A stretch of DNA of 34,940 bases, taken from positions 1 to 34,940 of the forward strand of contig DATKVV010000015.1 of assembly GCA_035529895.1 (NCBI GenBank), read 5' to 3'. The notes beneath the pieces are model-generated. The model did not search any database. It saw only the letters and a list, made by a program, of their open reading frames with translations, and was not told where the DNA came from. The position numbers and the translations under genes are program-made. The stretch comes from JAUWKC01 sp035529895 (GTDB lineage: Bacteria; Planctomycetota; Phycisphaerae; Sedimentisphaerales; Anaerobacaceae). This document shows, piece after piece, positions 13,815-24,400 of this stretch (positions are counted from its first letter, which is position 1; each line of letters opens with the position of its first letter).

Positions 13815-15863
13815 TTATTCCCACATCCTGCGCTCCCTCTCCTCCATCCTGCGCTCCCTGTCCTCTCTATCGGTTCCCTCTCCTCCGCGGCCGGCTCGTA
13901 TACCGCGCTGAGCCGCTTTGCTGCCCCAAGGTCGCCAGGGTTTTTTGGGCTTTTCTTCGGCCTTTTTGATTTCAGTGAACTTAACCTGCAATTCCTTGGG
14001 CCAATAATTCATTTTAATAGGCATATGCTCTATAGTGCTTCCGTCCAAACTATAAAGCATGTCGGGATAATACCTCGGCTGCGGTTCTCTGCCTCCACCG
14101 GCCGACCAGTCATTCACAGTTGCAACGTCCATCAAAACGGCACCTGTAGTGTAATCGATGGACTGAGGCACCGTAATGTCTTGCTTTGCTTGCAGAGTTT
14201 CACCCTTGGATTCCTTGGTCTCCTTGCTGTTCTTGTTCTCACGAACCTTACCTATAACTTCTCCCTGCTGGACGGTAAAATTGTCACCATACCAATAACC
14301 CAAAACATACTTGCAGACTTTTACCGTCACAATCCTGGCCGCCTCCTGGATATTCAGCGGGAAAAAGTACAACCTTTCCGGCACATCTATTGTCTCCGAC
14401 AGGTCGGAAAATCTGCTCCATAGAATAACCTTTATCTCCAGCGATTTGTCTGCGCCCGTGAACTGGTCCGTCCCAGCAATCGGATTAAGAACGCCCAACC
14501 TAATTCTGTAGCGATAGCTCTTGCCCGGCTCAACGGTATCATCGTGTGCCCAGAATACCAATGGCTCCCGCACCTCGGAAATAACGGTACGGTCGGTAAT
14601 CAAAATCCCCTGAAGCTCATCGTAGAACTCGTTTATCGACCCTGTCTTTGAAGCGTCCTTACCTCTGGTCGAAGTATCTTCCATGCGCTCCTCACGTTCG
14701 GCCCTTCCCGGGAGGCGCATTCTTCCTGGCCCGCCTGCCGAACGGTCTCTTGTTCTGGACTCTCTGTCGCGTATCGTACGCTCCGAAAAGCGGCTTGTTT
14801 CCCGGTCTCCGTAGCGGCCGCGCGGTCGGTCTGCAAGGCGACCACCCTCTCGGTCTTCAAGCAAACCGCCCTGTCGGTCCGTGGGACGCCCGCGTTCCCG
14901 GTCTCTGAGCGCCTCATCGCGCTTGCGTTCCTTTTCTTTTTTCTCTTCCTCCTTTGCGTCGCGTTTTTCCTGGGCTTCCACCTTTTTTTGAAACTTGACA
15001 TATTTCCTGTGCACCGAGGGCGGAAACCATTCTTCTTCTGCGGAGGCGATTCTATAGGCCTCCGGCTGGAGGAGATCCACGAACACCTGTGGCTGCTCAA
15101 ACTGGAGCATACGCACCTTAACCCCGCCCGGCGGCAGCTTTTCGACATCCTCTACAATTTCAAACATCTTTTTGCGAGGGTCGATGCGGCTCCGAGGCAC
15201 ATTCTGCCAGTCGGTCCAGCCACCGTCGAAAAGCAGTTCCTGCCTTTGCAACTGCACAGCCGCGAAGACCGGTTTGGCAAAACAGGGGTCCCTCCACTCT
15301 TCGGGGACGTCCACGCCAGCAAAACTCTCGTGAAAGCTCCTGTATAGTGAGGCGACATCATACTTCGCTTCCACAGTCACAAAATCAATATCGTTCGGCT
15401 CACTCCGAGCCTGGTCGTAGGCATTTTCCCCGTCAACATCAGAAACAGGCAAATAGGCCACAGCCCTAATGTGCTCAGCTACCACTTCGCTGACCCGTCC
15501 AACAGTTGGAGCAGCATATTTTCTGTTACCAACCTGGTTTGTTGAAGTAGGGATAGGCAAGTCAAAAGCGAGGTTCGTATCAACGTTTACGGCCGACTCG
15601 ATCCGCGCAGCAAACTCACCAGCTTGCGGCTTATATGCCGGCTTCGGCTCGGGCTCAAGGCTCAGCTTATGCTCCAAATCTTTAGCGAGCTGGCTTATAT
15701 GATTGTCAATCGAACCCGGACTAAACTTCTGATTACCGGATGGCACTTTGTTTGGACTGATAAGAACACGGGTAACTATGAGCCAAATACACAGCAGCCC
15801 AACGCCGGCCAAGACGACCTTCTCAACATGTTCTTCAAAAAAACTGCCGCTCTTATTAGCCAT
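13815..15863 (-). CDS. Single-span membrane protein of the pilus module, Arg/Glu-rich
   Basis: I do not recognise the family. The 682-residue protein has one N-terminal transmembrane helix (VVLAGVGLLCIWLIVTRVLI, about 15-34) and a long extracytoplasmic part. A strikingly charged stretch around 310-400 is built from DRE/RGR/TDR-like units, and the last 35 residues (TDREDRERR, MEERERR) repeat the theme. Between them lie beta-rich segments (SYRYRIRLGVLN and similar). The start at 15863 is preferred over the ATG two codons earlier because AGGG lies 7 nt upstream. It is the last of three co-directed genes after a PilM-PilN fusion, where PilO/PilP-type proteins are often encoded, so a structural role in a pilus-like complex is inferred. 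A 257-nt gap without a visible gene separates it from the preceding gene. Confidence 0.55.
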   Translation of the reverse strand: MANKSGSFFEEHVEKVVLAGVGLLCIWLIVTRVLISPNKVPSGNQKFSPGSIDNHISQLAKDLEHKLSLEPEPKPAYKPQAGEFAARIESAVNVDTNLAFDLPIPTSTNQVGNRKYAAPTVGRVSEVVAEHIRAVAYLPVSDVDGENAYDQARSEPNDIDFVTVEAKYDVASLYRSFHESFAGVDVPEEWRDPCFAKPVFAAVQLQRQELLFDGGWTDWQNVPRSRIDPRKKMFEIVEDVEKLPPGGVKVRMLQFEQPQVFVDLLQPEAYRIASAEEEWFPPSVHRKYVKFQKKVEAQEKRDAKEEEKKEKERKRDEALRDRERGRPTDRQGGLLEDREGGRLADRPRGRYGDRETSRFSERTIRDRESRTRDRSAGGPGRMRLPGRAEREERMEDTSTRGKDASKTGSINEFYDELQGILITDRTVISEVREPLVFWAHDDTVEPGKSYRYRIRLGVLNPIAGTDQFTGADKSLEIKVILWSRFSDLSETIDVPERLYFFPLNIQEAARIVTVKVCKYVLGYWYGDNFTVQQGEVIGKVRENKNSKETKESKGETLQAKQDITVPQSIDYTTGAVLMDVATVNDWSAGGGREPQPRYYPDMLYSLDGSTIEHMPIKMNYWPKELQVKFTEIKKAEEKPKKPWRPWGSKAAQRGIRAGRGGEGTDREDRERRMEERERRMWE

Positions 15864-16126
15864 TTTCATGCCCTGAGAGACTTTCCTTTCACCTTTAGCT
15901 CACGTGTTTTACAGTGTGTCGGCTGTTCACGCTTCGACAACATAAACCATATAGCTCACTGCGTAATCCGCAGAAATTACAGAACAAATTGCCAACAACG
16001 AAGAAGCATGAAAGCACACAAGTCAACATTACTTACCCACTTTTGCGTCCTGTGCAACCACGCTTTCACCTCGGATGCCTCGCCGCAATGAACGGAACCA
16101 AACAAGTGCAATCCGAAACAATTGTT

Positions 16127-17509
16127 CTACATTCCTACATCCGGCAAATCCCTGCCTCTTCCTCTTTTCGGCGGTGTACTACTCGGCGCCGGCCTGGCCG
16201 CTGTTGGTACTGCTCTCCTGACAGCTCTTGCCCTCTGCTCTTGCACCTGCTTAAGCGATTCTTCAACGGATTTCTTGACAGCTTCCGGCTTAATTTCGTC
16301 ATAGCCGTCTTTATCAAAGATGTATTCACAAATCAGGTCCAACTGCACGAGAGCATCGTCGCCATAACGATACAACTGGTGAGCTCTATCTTCCGGGTCA
16401 ATTAAGGCAGTACTATATTCCAATATCGTTATCTGATTATGCTTGAGAATTTGCGGCAGGTCTTCCCGGCCGTCCCAGCCTTTGAATCTATGCTGCTTAG
16501 CGCAGCAAAGTTCCTTCATGAACTGCAAAACAACTTTCGAACTAACCAAGAGAGAAACCTTGAAATGGACAACATCAATATCACTGTTGGAAACCCTTCC
16601 TGTACAGGGCACGGCAAGCCCGCTGTCAACCGAAATAACATAAGCAGGGGCATCATTTGCAACTTTTTGCCCGCTCCTTGAGGAGTATTTTGCCGCCGCT
16701 GGCCTTGACCTTCTGCCATCCCCAGTGAAGCTTACACTTAAGATCCTCTTGACGGGCGACGTGAAAACGCTGCTCGAACCGAGATTTACAACCCGCACAG
16801 TTTCGACGACATCCTCTATGACCCAATAACCCAATTGCCCATACCAGCAATCCTCAATGACTTCGTCCCTGCTGCCGGCCTCGGCGTATTTAAATTCTGC
16901 CCAGAAATCATACCCGCCAAAATCAGATGGATTGGCATAAACTGAAGCGGATTGGGCTTTCTCCCGGCAAAGGTCATCCCTTATCGAAGCGCCCACGGCG
17001 TCCAAAATCATGTATGATTGTCTGCGTGCGCCACTGCCACGACTTGATGCTCTCTGCAAACTTCTATTCAACTCATCTTCTGTGGGACAATCACGGGCAT
17101 TTATGCGGGCAATTAAACCGTCTACCGAAATACGAAACTGCTGGCCGAAATCCTTAAAAATCTGCGTAGATTGATCCTTCGGCTGCGGGAACATTATATA
17201 GCTCAACAGCTCCCTTTGTGTGCTTTGCTTAGCTAAAAGCTCTATTTCATTTACATCTCTTGCGTGAGCCTCCTGATAACTCCGCTCCTGCTTCCACTGG
17301 CTGCTGGCAACAGCGTTCGTGCTCAGAGAAACCAGCGTCTTAGCCTGCGAAATACTTTCGGCTTCTATCTGTGTCCTGAGCCTACTGCTCATTAACTGCG
17401 CAGGTATAAAAAGGAGCGCACCAACCACCCCAATAGCAACCGGCAGCAGTAACGATGTATAGTCCTTGAAAATTCCCTGCAAAGCATCTTTGAATTTTGA
17501 GACATCCAT
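16127..17509 (-). CDS. Single-span membrane protein of the pilus module (PilO-like position)
   Basis: A 460-residue protein of unrecognised family. One transmembrane helix (LLLPVAIGVVGALLFIPAQL, about 20-39) is followed by a helical, Gln/Ser-rich stretch (about 40-105) that could be coiled coil, then a mixed domain. The C-terminal tail (about 415-460) is helical then rich in Arg, Pro and Ala. An N-terminal anchor plus coiled coil is the layout of PilO, and the gene follows the PilM-PilN fusion by 49 nt, but I see no sequence signature that proves homology. AGGTGAG precedes the ATG by 5 nt. It would sit in the inner membrane facing outward and contact the neighbouring pilus proteins. Confidence 0.55.
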   Translation of the reverse strand: MDVSKFKDALQGIFKDYTSLLLPVAIGVVGALLFIPAQLMSSRLRTQIEAESISQAKTLVSLSTNAVASSQWKQERSYQEAHARDVNEIELLAKQSTQRELLSYIMFPQPKDQSTQIFKDFGQQFRISVDGLIARINARDCPTEDELNRSLQRASSRGSGARRQSYMILDAVGASIRDDLCREKAQSASVYANPSDFGGYDFWAEFKYAEAGSRDEVIEDCWYGQLGYWVIEDVVETVRVVNLGSSSVFTSPVKRILSVSFTGDGRRSRPAAAKYSSRSGQKVANDAPAYVISVDSGLAVPCTGRVSNSDIDVVHFKVSLLVSSKVVLQFMKELCCAKQHRFKGWDGREDLPQILKHNQITILEYSTALIDPEDRAHQLYRYGDDALVQLDLICEYIFDKDGYDEIKPEAVKKSVEESLKQVQEQRARAVRRAVPTAARPAPSSTPPKRGRGRDLPDVGM

Positions 17510-17558
17510 TTTAACTCACCTACGTATCCCTGTCATGTTCTCTACATACGGCCAGATT

Positions 17559-19805
17559 CTACCACCGCGCCCCTGCTGTCGCACCCGAGCTCGCAGCGCC
17601 TCCAGATTCAGAGCCGCTCTCATTAGGCGCATCTTTCCAGATAAGTTTGAATTTGAGTACGAACCAATGGTCATTAACCTCATAATCGACTTTACCCACT
17701 CTGTCGAATATTCTTCTTCCGTTCCGGTACTTTGGAACCTTACTTATAATCTCCTTTGTCATGGGGTCTAACAAGACTTTCTCGTCCGCCGTACCATACC
17801 CAGTGCTTTCGGCTTTTGCCGTCCCGGGCCTGACGTCCACAACACCTATTCCCTGGGGCATGTCACCTTCCAAATTCACCTCGCCGGCTTCCAGCTTGAA
17901 ATGCTCGGTGTCGAGTTTCTTGTACAGCTTAAATGGGCTATTGCCGTCAACGATATCATCAAGATGCAGCAATCGGGTAATAACGCCCCATTTAGCTGGC
18001 TCGCCTTCCACCCCTATAGGGTCCATTAGTTCACCTATATCCTTGTATGGACTGTACCCTTCAATAGTCACCACAAATCCGCTCCCCACTTCTTCTACAA
18101 CCGCACCCTGTGCTTCTTCGCCGGTGAGATACTGCTTTTGTCCATATTTGGGTGCTTCGCCGCCCATTCTCGCCTCTGCGTAATACCTTTCGTCCTCATA
18201 GTCCTTCTCTGCCGCCTCTTTCTGCTTTCTGGTGCTCCCACTTACCAGAGCGGTCTGACCAAGAGGCGCAATCGCAACATCTTCCACGTACTGAACTGAC
18301 ATACCGGTCACAAACACCTGTTTTCGCTCTCTGCGCGGAATCTCCTTAACCTTTTCCACCTCGCCGACGGCAAACGCCCTATACAGGTCCTTTTGTGCCG
18401 GATTATTCTTTTCATTGGGTAGTATTGTGATAATTGTTTCATGCAACAGCGGAAGCACGTCACGATAACCAAAAGGCTCAAAAGCCTTTCTTATCCTCTG
18501 GTCAAGTCCCGAACCTTTACTCTCTTCCTCTCTGAGCCTGCGCTCTGCCTGGTTGGCGGCCTCAATGACGCTGCTTGTTTTCTGCCGATACCGGTCATTC
18601 TTGCTGTAATTAACTCTATCCAGGCTTGTTCGCGCCAGGCACATAAGTGAGGCCAGCAGCAACATACAAGCTGCGGCGGTAAAATACTTCGCTTTGCCTG
18701 CCCAGGTCATTGACCGAGCAACGCTGCGAGGCAAGAGATTGCTATCAATCCTGCCCAGGCCTAATGCCTGCAAAGCAAGGCCATAAACTATAGCAAAATC
18801 GGGAACATTCTCATGCAATTTAGGTGCCGAAACGCCGGAACCTATGGCGAGTTTCTTGAACGAATCGGGTCGTTCAACAGGTACCTGAAGGGTCTGCCGC
18901 AGATACTTGAGCAGGCCGCGCATTTTTGTCCCACCGCCCAGAGCAATGACCCTTAGCAATTTTGCGTTGGGATTTGAGTTGCTATAAAAGTTCAGTGAAC
19001 GCTGAATCTCGGACGCCAAATCCGTAAAAACAGGTCTCATCGCCTGGAACACCTGGCGGGCGTATTTACTCATTGGAGCAGTACGCTTTAACTTTTCGGC
19101 CCTCTCGAAACTGAGTTTGAATGCATCTGCAATCGCCCTTGTAAAAGCATTGCCTCCCATCGGGATGCATCTCTGCCATACCGTCGCCGGTGTGCAGACA
19201 ACCAAATCCGTGTTTTCAGCACCTATATCGAGAGCAACTATTGCTTGATTTTCAGAAGCACCCATTTCAGGACGGTCGTACAACACATAGTTATACAGAG
19301 CCATAGGCGCCATCTGAACATAGTTGACCTTAACGTTTTCTCTGCTCAGATGCTCCAAAATGTAGTCGACCACATCGTTCTTTATGGCAAAGATACCAAC
19401 CTTGGTTTCAGAACTGCCTGCTTGCGTCATCAACTGCCAGTCCCACTGGACATCATTGATATCGAAAGGAATCTGCTGAGCCGCCTCGAACTTGACAATT
19501 TCAGGGATACGCTTCGGCTCCACAGGCGGCAGACTTACGAACCGCGCGAAACTGTTTTGACTGGGCATAGAAACGACTATGTCATCTTTGCTCAAATCAT
19601 TCTGTTCTACAAAGCGGCGCAGACTTATTGCAATCAACTCGTCCTTTTCGGTCGCTGTTACGCCGGTGCCGGTAAGAATCTTGCCGTGTTGGATATTGTC
19701 GAATCCGATAACTTCGACAACCCCCCTCTCATTGCTAAGGTGCAACGCTTTTAAGGAATTATTGCCGATATCCAGTGCCCAAACCGTGCTGGTTTTTGAT
19801 GCCAT
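17559..19805 (-). CDS. PilM-PilN fusion, type IV pilus alignment protein
   Basis: This 748-residue protein joins two type IV pilus parts. Residues 1-350 form a PilM actin-like ATPase: ALDIGNNSLKAL (10-21), the phosphate-2 loop ALDIGAENTD (191-200) and ALGGGTKMRG (288-297). At 353-362 the chain reads RIDSNLLPRS, resembling the INLLP peptide with which PilN docks onto PilM. It is followed by a transmembrane helix (about 374-391), helical segments and an extracytoplasmic C-terminal domain, as in PilN. In most bacteria these are separate genes, and a PilN part of about 390 residues is also longer than usual. AAGGG lies upstream of the ATG. Two single-span membrane protein genes follow. The complex should link the cytoplasmic motor to the envelope part of a pilus or secretion machine. 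Confidence 0.85.
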   Translation of the reverse strand: MASKTSTVWALDIGNNSLKALHLSNERGVVEVIGFDNIQHGKILTGTGVTATEKDELIAISLRRFVEQNDLSKDDIVVSMPSQNSFARFVSLPPVEPKRIPEIVKFEAAQQIPFDINDVQWDWQLMTQAGSSETKVGIFAIKNDVVDYILEHLSRENVKVNYVQMAPMALYNYVLYDRPEMGASENQAIVALDIGAENTDLVVCTPATVWQRCIPMGGNAFTRAIADAFKLSFERAEKLKRTAPMSKYARQVFQAMRPVFTDLASEIQRSLNFYSNSNPNAKLLRVIALGGGTKMRGLLKYLRQTLQVPVERPDSFKKLAIGSGVSAPKLHENVPDFAIVYGLALQALGLGRIDSNLLPRSVARSMTWAGKAKYFTAAACMLLLASLMCLARTSLDRVNYSKNDRYRQKTSSVIEAANQAERRLREEESKGSGLDQRIRKAFEPFGYRDVLPLLHETIITILPNEKNNPAQKDLYRAFAVGEVEKVKEIPRRERKQVFVTGMSVQYVEDVAIAPLGQTALVSGSTRKQKEAAEKDYEDERYYAEARMGGEAPKYGQKQYLTGEEAQGAVVEEVGSGFVVTIEGYSPYKDIGELMDPIGVEGEPAKWGVITRLLHLDDIVDGNSPFKLYKKLDTEHFKLEAGEVNLEGDMPQGIGVVDVRPGTAKAESTGYGTADEKVLLDPMTKEIISKVPKYRNGRRIFDRVGKVDYEVNDHWFVLKFKLIWKDAPNESGSESGGAASSGATAGARW

Positions 19806-19827
19806 AACTGGCCCTTCCCTTTACTAT

Positions 19828-19860
19828 CCAGGCTTGATTTGAATAAACTTGTAAGCCTGG
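19828..19860. promoter_or_regulatory. Inverted repeat in the divergent pilM/mtaB intergenic region
   Basis: CCAGGCTT (19828-19835) and AAGCCTGG (19853-19860) are perfect 8-bp arms separated by 17 nt, in an 82-bp gap between two divergent genes. The arms are centred about 25 bp apart, so a dimeric regulator could bind both. A leader hairpin is the alternative. Confidence 0.4.
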
Positions 19861-19887
19861 CTCAACAACTATACATTATACCATATT

Positions 19888-21351
19888 ATGAAAACTTTTG
19901 CTATAAGTACTCTCGGCTGCAAAGTAAACCAATACGAAAGCCAGCAGATTCGAGAACTGCTTGAGCGGCTGGGCCTACGCCAAGCTGACAGCAGAAACAA
20001 GTCTGATATAGTCATCGTCAATACCTGCTGCGTTACCCATACTGCCTCAGCCAAGAGCCGACAATGCGTCCGAAAAGCACAAAAGTTAAGTCCTGATGCT
20101 CTCATAGTTGTTTGTGGCTGCCTGCCGACGGGGCAAATCGGTGAATTGAACGGCGCCAGCGAAAACGTACACCTTATCGGACATAAAGACGACCTTGCCC
20201 CGGTTCTGAGCCAAATAGTCAATGGCAGGGCCTCTGTTGTCTCAATTTGCCAAAGAGCTCAAACAGCCCAGTCTAACATTATTAGAGCAGAAAACGCCGA
20301 TGAAATCAAGTACAAAACCGGTTTTACAGGTTTGCCCAAACTGCCACAGTTAACACGTTTCAAAGGTCAAACCCGGGCGTTTCTAAAGATTCAAGATGGC
20401 TGTGATGGCTGTTGCAGCTATTGTATCATACCCAAAACCCGCCCTCATGTTCACAGCAAGCCACCCGAAGCGGCCCTGCAAGAAGCACGGGCGCTTGTAG
20501 AAGCCGGTCACAAGGAGATTGTCGTAACAGGGATATTTCTCGGCGCTTATGGCCAGTCGAGCGTCAGACGAAGGAATTGGGACAGACGGCGAAACGACAG
20601 ATTGGCCGATTTGCTCGATAAAATGGCGGCAATCCCTAATCTTTTAAGGATTAGAGTGAGCTCGCTGGGGCCGACCGACGTAACGCCGCGACTGGTCGAT
20701 GTTTTCTGCAGCCACCCTAACATTATGCCTCATCTGCACTTGTCGCTCCAATCAGGCTCAGACGCGGTACTAAGAAGGATGTGCAGACGATACACGGTCA
20801 GCGAGTTTAGCAGAACGGTCGAGGCAATCAAAGCCCGGCTCGACAGGCCTGCCATAACCACTGATATCATTGCAGGTTTTCCGGGAGAGACCGATGATGA
20901 TTTTCAGCAAACAATCGCTTTGGCAAGAGAAACGGGATTTGCAAAAATCCACGTCTTCAGTTTTTCCCCGCGTGAGGGCACCGCTGCTGCGCGGATGCAA
21001 GACACTGTAGATAATAGAGTTATGAAAGAGCGGTCAAGAATCTTACGTGATTTGGATACTAAGCTTGGCGGAAAGTTCCGCGAGCAATTCGTTGGCGAAA
21101 CTGCTGTGGTTTTGGTAGAGAACAGCAATGGCCGGCCATATGGCCGCAGCGAAAGATATTTTATGGTTTACCTCGAAAGAACGGGGCTATCCTGCCGGAA
21201 GAACGAATTGGTCAGAGCAAAATTGATTGAGAGCAAGGAAAATGGCGCAGTTGGGCGGGTCGTAACGCAACAACGTGCAAGCGAAATGATGAGCAATGAA
21301 ACAAGAAAAGGGAAAATTTCCTGTAACGAAATCCGTCGGGCAGCATCTTAG
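19888..21351 (+). CDS. mtaB: tRNA (N6-threonylcarbamoyladenosine(37)-C2)-methylthiotransferase MtaB
   Basis: A 487-residue radical SAM enzyme of the MiaB/MtaB family, which adds a methylthio group to t6A37 in tRNAs reading ANN codons. The N-terminal domain carries three cysteines for one [4Fe-4S] cluster (C11 in TLGCKVNQ, C47 in VNTCC, C78 in CGCLP). The radical SAM cluster motif CxxxCxxC is C172, C176, C179 (CDGCCSYC). A C-terminal TRAM domain (about 395-465) should bind tRNA. TLGCKVNQYES is typical of MtaB rather than MiaB. A C-terminal tail of about 25 residues extends beyond TRAM. No good ribosome binding site precedes the ATG. It is divergent from the PilM-PilN gene. Confidence 0.93.
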   Translation: MKTFAISTLGCKVNQYESQQIRELLERLGLRQADSRNKSDIVIVNTCCVTHTASAKSRQCVRKAQKLSPDALIVVCGCLPTGQIGELNGASENVHLIGHKDDLAPVLSQIVNGRASVVSICQRAQTAQSNIIRAENADEIKYKTGFTGLPKLPQLTRFKGQTRAFLKIQDGCDGCCSYCIIPKTRPHVHSKPPEAALQEARALVEAGHKEIVVTGIFLGAYGQSSVRRRNWDRRRNDRLADLLDKMAAIPNLLRIRVSSLGPTDVTPRLVDVFCSHPNIMPHLHLSLQSGSDAVLRRMCRRYTVSEFSRTVEAIKARLDRPAITTDIIAGFPGETDDDFQQTIALARETGFAKIHVFSFSPREGTAAARMQDTVDNRVMKERSRILRDLDTKLGGKFREQFVGETAVVLVENSNGRPYGRSERYFMVYLERTGLSCRKNELVRAKLIESKENGAVGRVVTQQRASEMMSNETRKGKISCNEIRRAAS

Positions 21352-21423
21352 AGTAGGTGGGCGTATGAAGAATTTATTGCTGTAAGCTATTTCGTAAAAT
21401 ATTTTTTGGGGAAGGGTAGGAAA

Positions 21424-24400
21424 ATGAAAAAAGCACTCCTGGCAAACCTCAGCATCATTGTCCTGTCGGTTACGGCAGCGATGGCAAATGACTCAAACGC
21501 CGTCCAAAGTACAGGCATCGATATTAATGACCTGGGAGACGTCTATCTTAACAGATTCAGAATGGTTTTTCTCCGGATGGAGCCGGGCACGTTCCAGATG
21601 GGTAGTAACGATGGCGAGTGGGATGAGAAGCCCGTCCACAAAGTAACGATAAGCCAGCCATTCTATATCATGCGTGAAGAAGTCACTTTCAGACAGTACA
21701 GGTCCTTCGACCCAACCTACCCGGACTATATCAAAGCTGTTGCGGGCGTAAGCTGGCACGATGCGATGGCCTTCGCCGAGTGGCTCAGCCAGTTGGAAGG
21801 CCTGCCTTACCGTCTGCCGACGGAGGCGGAATGGGAATATGTCTGTCGCGCCGGAACGACAACGCCTTACTCCTCCGGCTACGAAATGCCCCCAGCCGGT
21901 ACGCCCAACCCGTGGGGCATTTCTAACATGCACAACTGGCCTGCTGAATGGGTTTTGGACTGGCACGGGGAATACTCGTATGAACACCAGATTGACGCGA
22001 TGTGTCCCGCGGGCGGCATTGCGCGGGTGGTCCGAGGCGGAGGACTCGACGACGGCGGCCCTTATTATATGCGTTCGGCCAGTCGGGTGGGAATCGCGCC
22101 GGGATTCGGCGGGCGCGAGCACTTGATCGGACTCAGGCTGGTTATTGGTGAGCTGCCGGCCAGCGGGCCAAAGCCTTACGAGGCACCTTTTGTCAGGCAA
22201 TGCGTCAAGCAGAGCACGGGGCAACAAGGTCCTGATTCGAATACTCCCTACTTTAACCAGCGTCCGACGCTGCCGATTCCACCTGAGAACTGCTGGCAGG
22301 AAGATGAAATACAGGCGGTTGGTCTGCACCCGTCATTCAGAGGGCACAATCACAGTCCGGGCATGGAGGTATGTCCGAATGGCGATGTTTTGATGATTAT
22401 TTACACCTCGTGGGACGAATATGAAGCGGGAGTGTCCCTGATGGCAACGCGACTGCGATTCGGGTCCAACCAGTGGGACATGCCGACGCCGATGTTTGAT
22501 TTCCCCGGAGCCAACGACCATGCGCCAATGCTGTGGAATGACAGCGGTACGCTGCGCTTTTTCTGGGGCTGCCCCCGGTTAGAGGAGGTGCACCCGAATC
22601 CGTATCCTTTCCAGTGGACTTCGTCGCAGGACAGTGGAGCGACCTGGGACGAGGTCAAATTCCCCGCATTCGAAGGGTGGATTGGCTCGCATTCGAGGCA
22701 GCCGATCAATACTGCATTGCGCGGGCCAGACGGCACGATTTACGTCTCCAGCGACGGCGGGGGGGACAACTCCGTACTATGGGTGAGCAGCAACAACGGA
22801 CAGACCTGGTACGACCCTCACGGCCGGACGGGGGGACGCCACACTACTTTCGTACTGCTGAATGACGGCCGAATCCTCGGTATGGGCGGTAAGAACACGA
22901 ATATTTCCGGCTATATGCCGAAATCCATTTCCGGGGACGGCGGAAGAACATGGGGCGTGAGCATAACGCCTTTCAGTACGCTTGGCACAAATCAGCGGCC
23001 GTGCATCGCGCGGCTGGCGAGCGGCCGACTTTTTTTCTGCAGCGATTTTCAACGCACCAGAGATTGCTATCAGCCATCGGGTATAACGGAAAAAGGGGCT
23101 TTGGCCGCCCTTTCTGAAGACGAAGGCGAAACCTGGTTAATCAAGAAGATTCCGACAGCTTTACCCCACGACTCTTACTGGTGCGACGGAGCGCCGACCC
23201 TGGGCTACTCTGTGGCACGACAGGCGGCCAACGGAATAATCCACGTGATTACGAGCATGAATAATCCCTGTCAGCACTTTGAGATGAACGAGGCCTGGAT
23301 ACTTGACCCCGATGCGGGCGGGGGGCCGCCGGAGGACCCTGGCGAAGGCGGCATTGTGAACCAATATCAAGAGACTTATCCGAGCGGCGCGCTCAAAACA
23401 AGCTGGAGCGCCAAGACATGCCAGGACGGCCGATACCTCCTGCACGGTGCCGAGACATGGTATTACGAAAACGGCTTGAAGAAATACGAAGTGACTTACT
23501 ACAACGGCCGGAAGGTCGGCAGCGAAACTTATTGGGGCTTTGACGGCCTTAAGCAGTGGAGCTGGGAACACCAAGCCGACGGCACCAGCGTTTGGATACA
23601 ATGGTGGCCTAACGGCCTCAAGCGGATTCAATCGACGTGGCGCGAGGGCGGGAAGGTAGCTCACGGACCGACCTATCACTGGAGCCGGTGCGGAATGCCT
23701 GAGGCTGCGTGGACCTACATTTACGGGCGAATGAGCGGCAGCGCACCGCTTCCGGAGCCCCAGGAGAATCCTGAACCACGGACAATCTATTATGTCGATG
23801 CCGACGCCAACGGCACAACTGACGGAACAAGCTGGGCCGACGCTTTCACGAACGTGCAGGATGCGCTGGCTGCCGCCTCCGGCTGCGATGAGATACGGGT
23901 TGCCGAGGGCGTTTACAGGCCCGACGAAGGGGCCGGCATCACGCCCGGGGACCGGATGGCAACTTTCAAACTAAAGACCGGGCTGATTCTAAGAGGCGGC
24001 TATGCCGGGTTCGGTGAACAAAATCCTGACGCACGCGATATCGACGCTTACAAAACCGTCCTTAGCGGCGACCTCAACAACGACGACGAGGCGGACTTCA
24101 CCAATAACACCGACAACTGCTACCGCGTCGTCACCGGCGCAACGGCGTTGCTGGACGGCTTCACCATAACCGGCGGAAACGCAGAAGGCTGGGGCGGCGG
24201 CGGTATGTATAATGAGCAATGCAGCCCAACGGTGACCAACTGCACGTTCACTGGAAACCGGGCAGGTGAGGGGGGCGGAGTGTGGAACTACTATAGCAGC
24301 CCACACATAACCGACTGCAGATTCATCGGGAACCAGGCCGATTATGGCGGCGGGATGCAAAACTATCGCAGCGGTCCGGCCCTGACCAACTGTACTTTCA

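Noticed and set aside
21540..22170. Active formylglycine-generating sulfatase activator.
   Set aside because: The SUMF1 fold is clear, but the cysteine pair needed for formylglycine formation is absent and no sulfatase gene is nearby.
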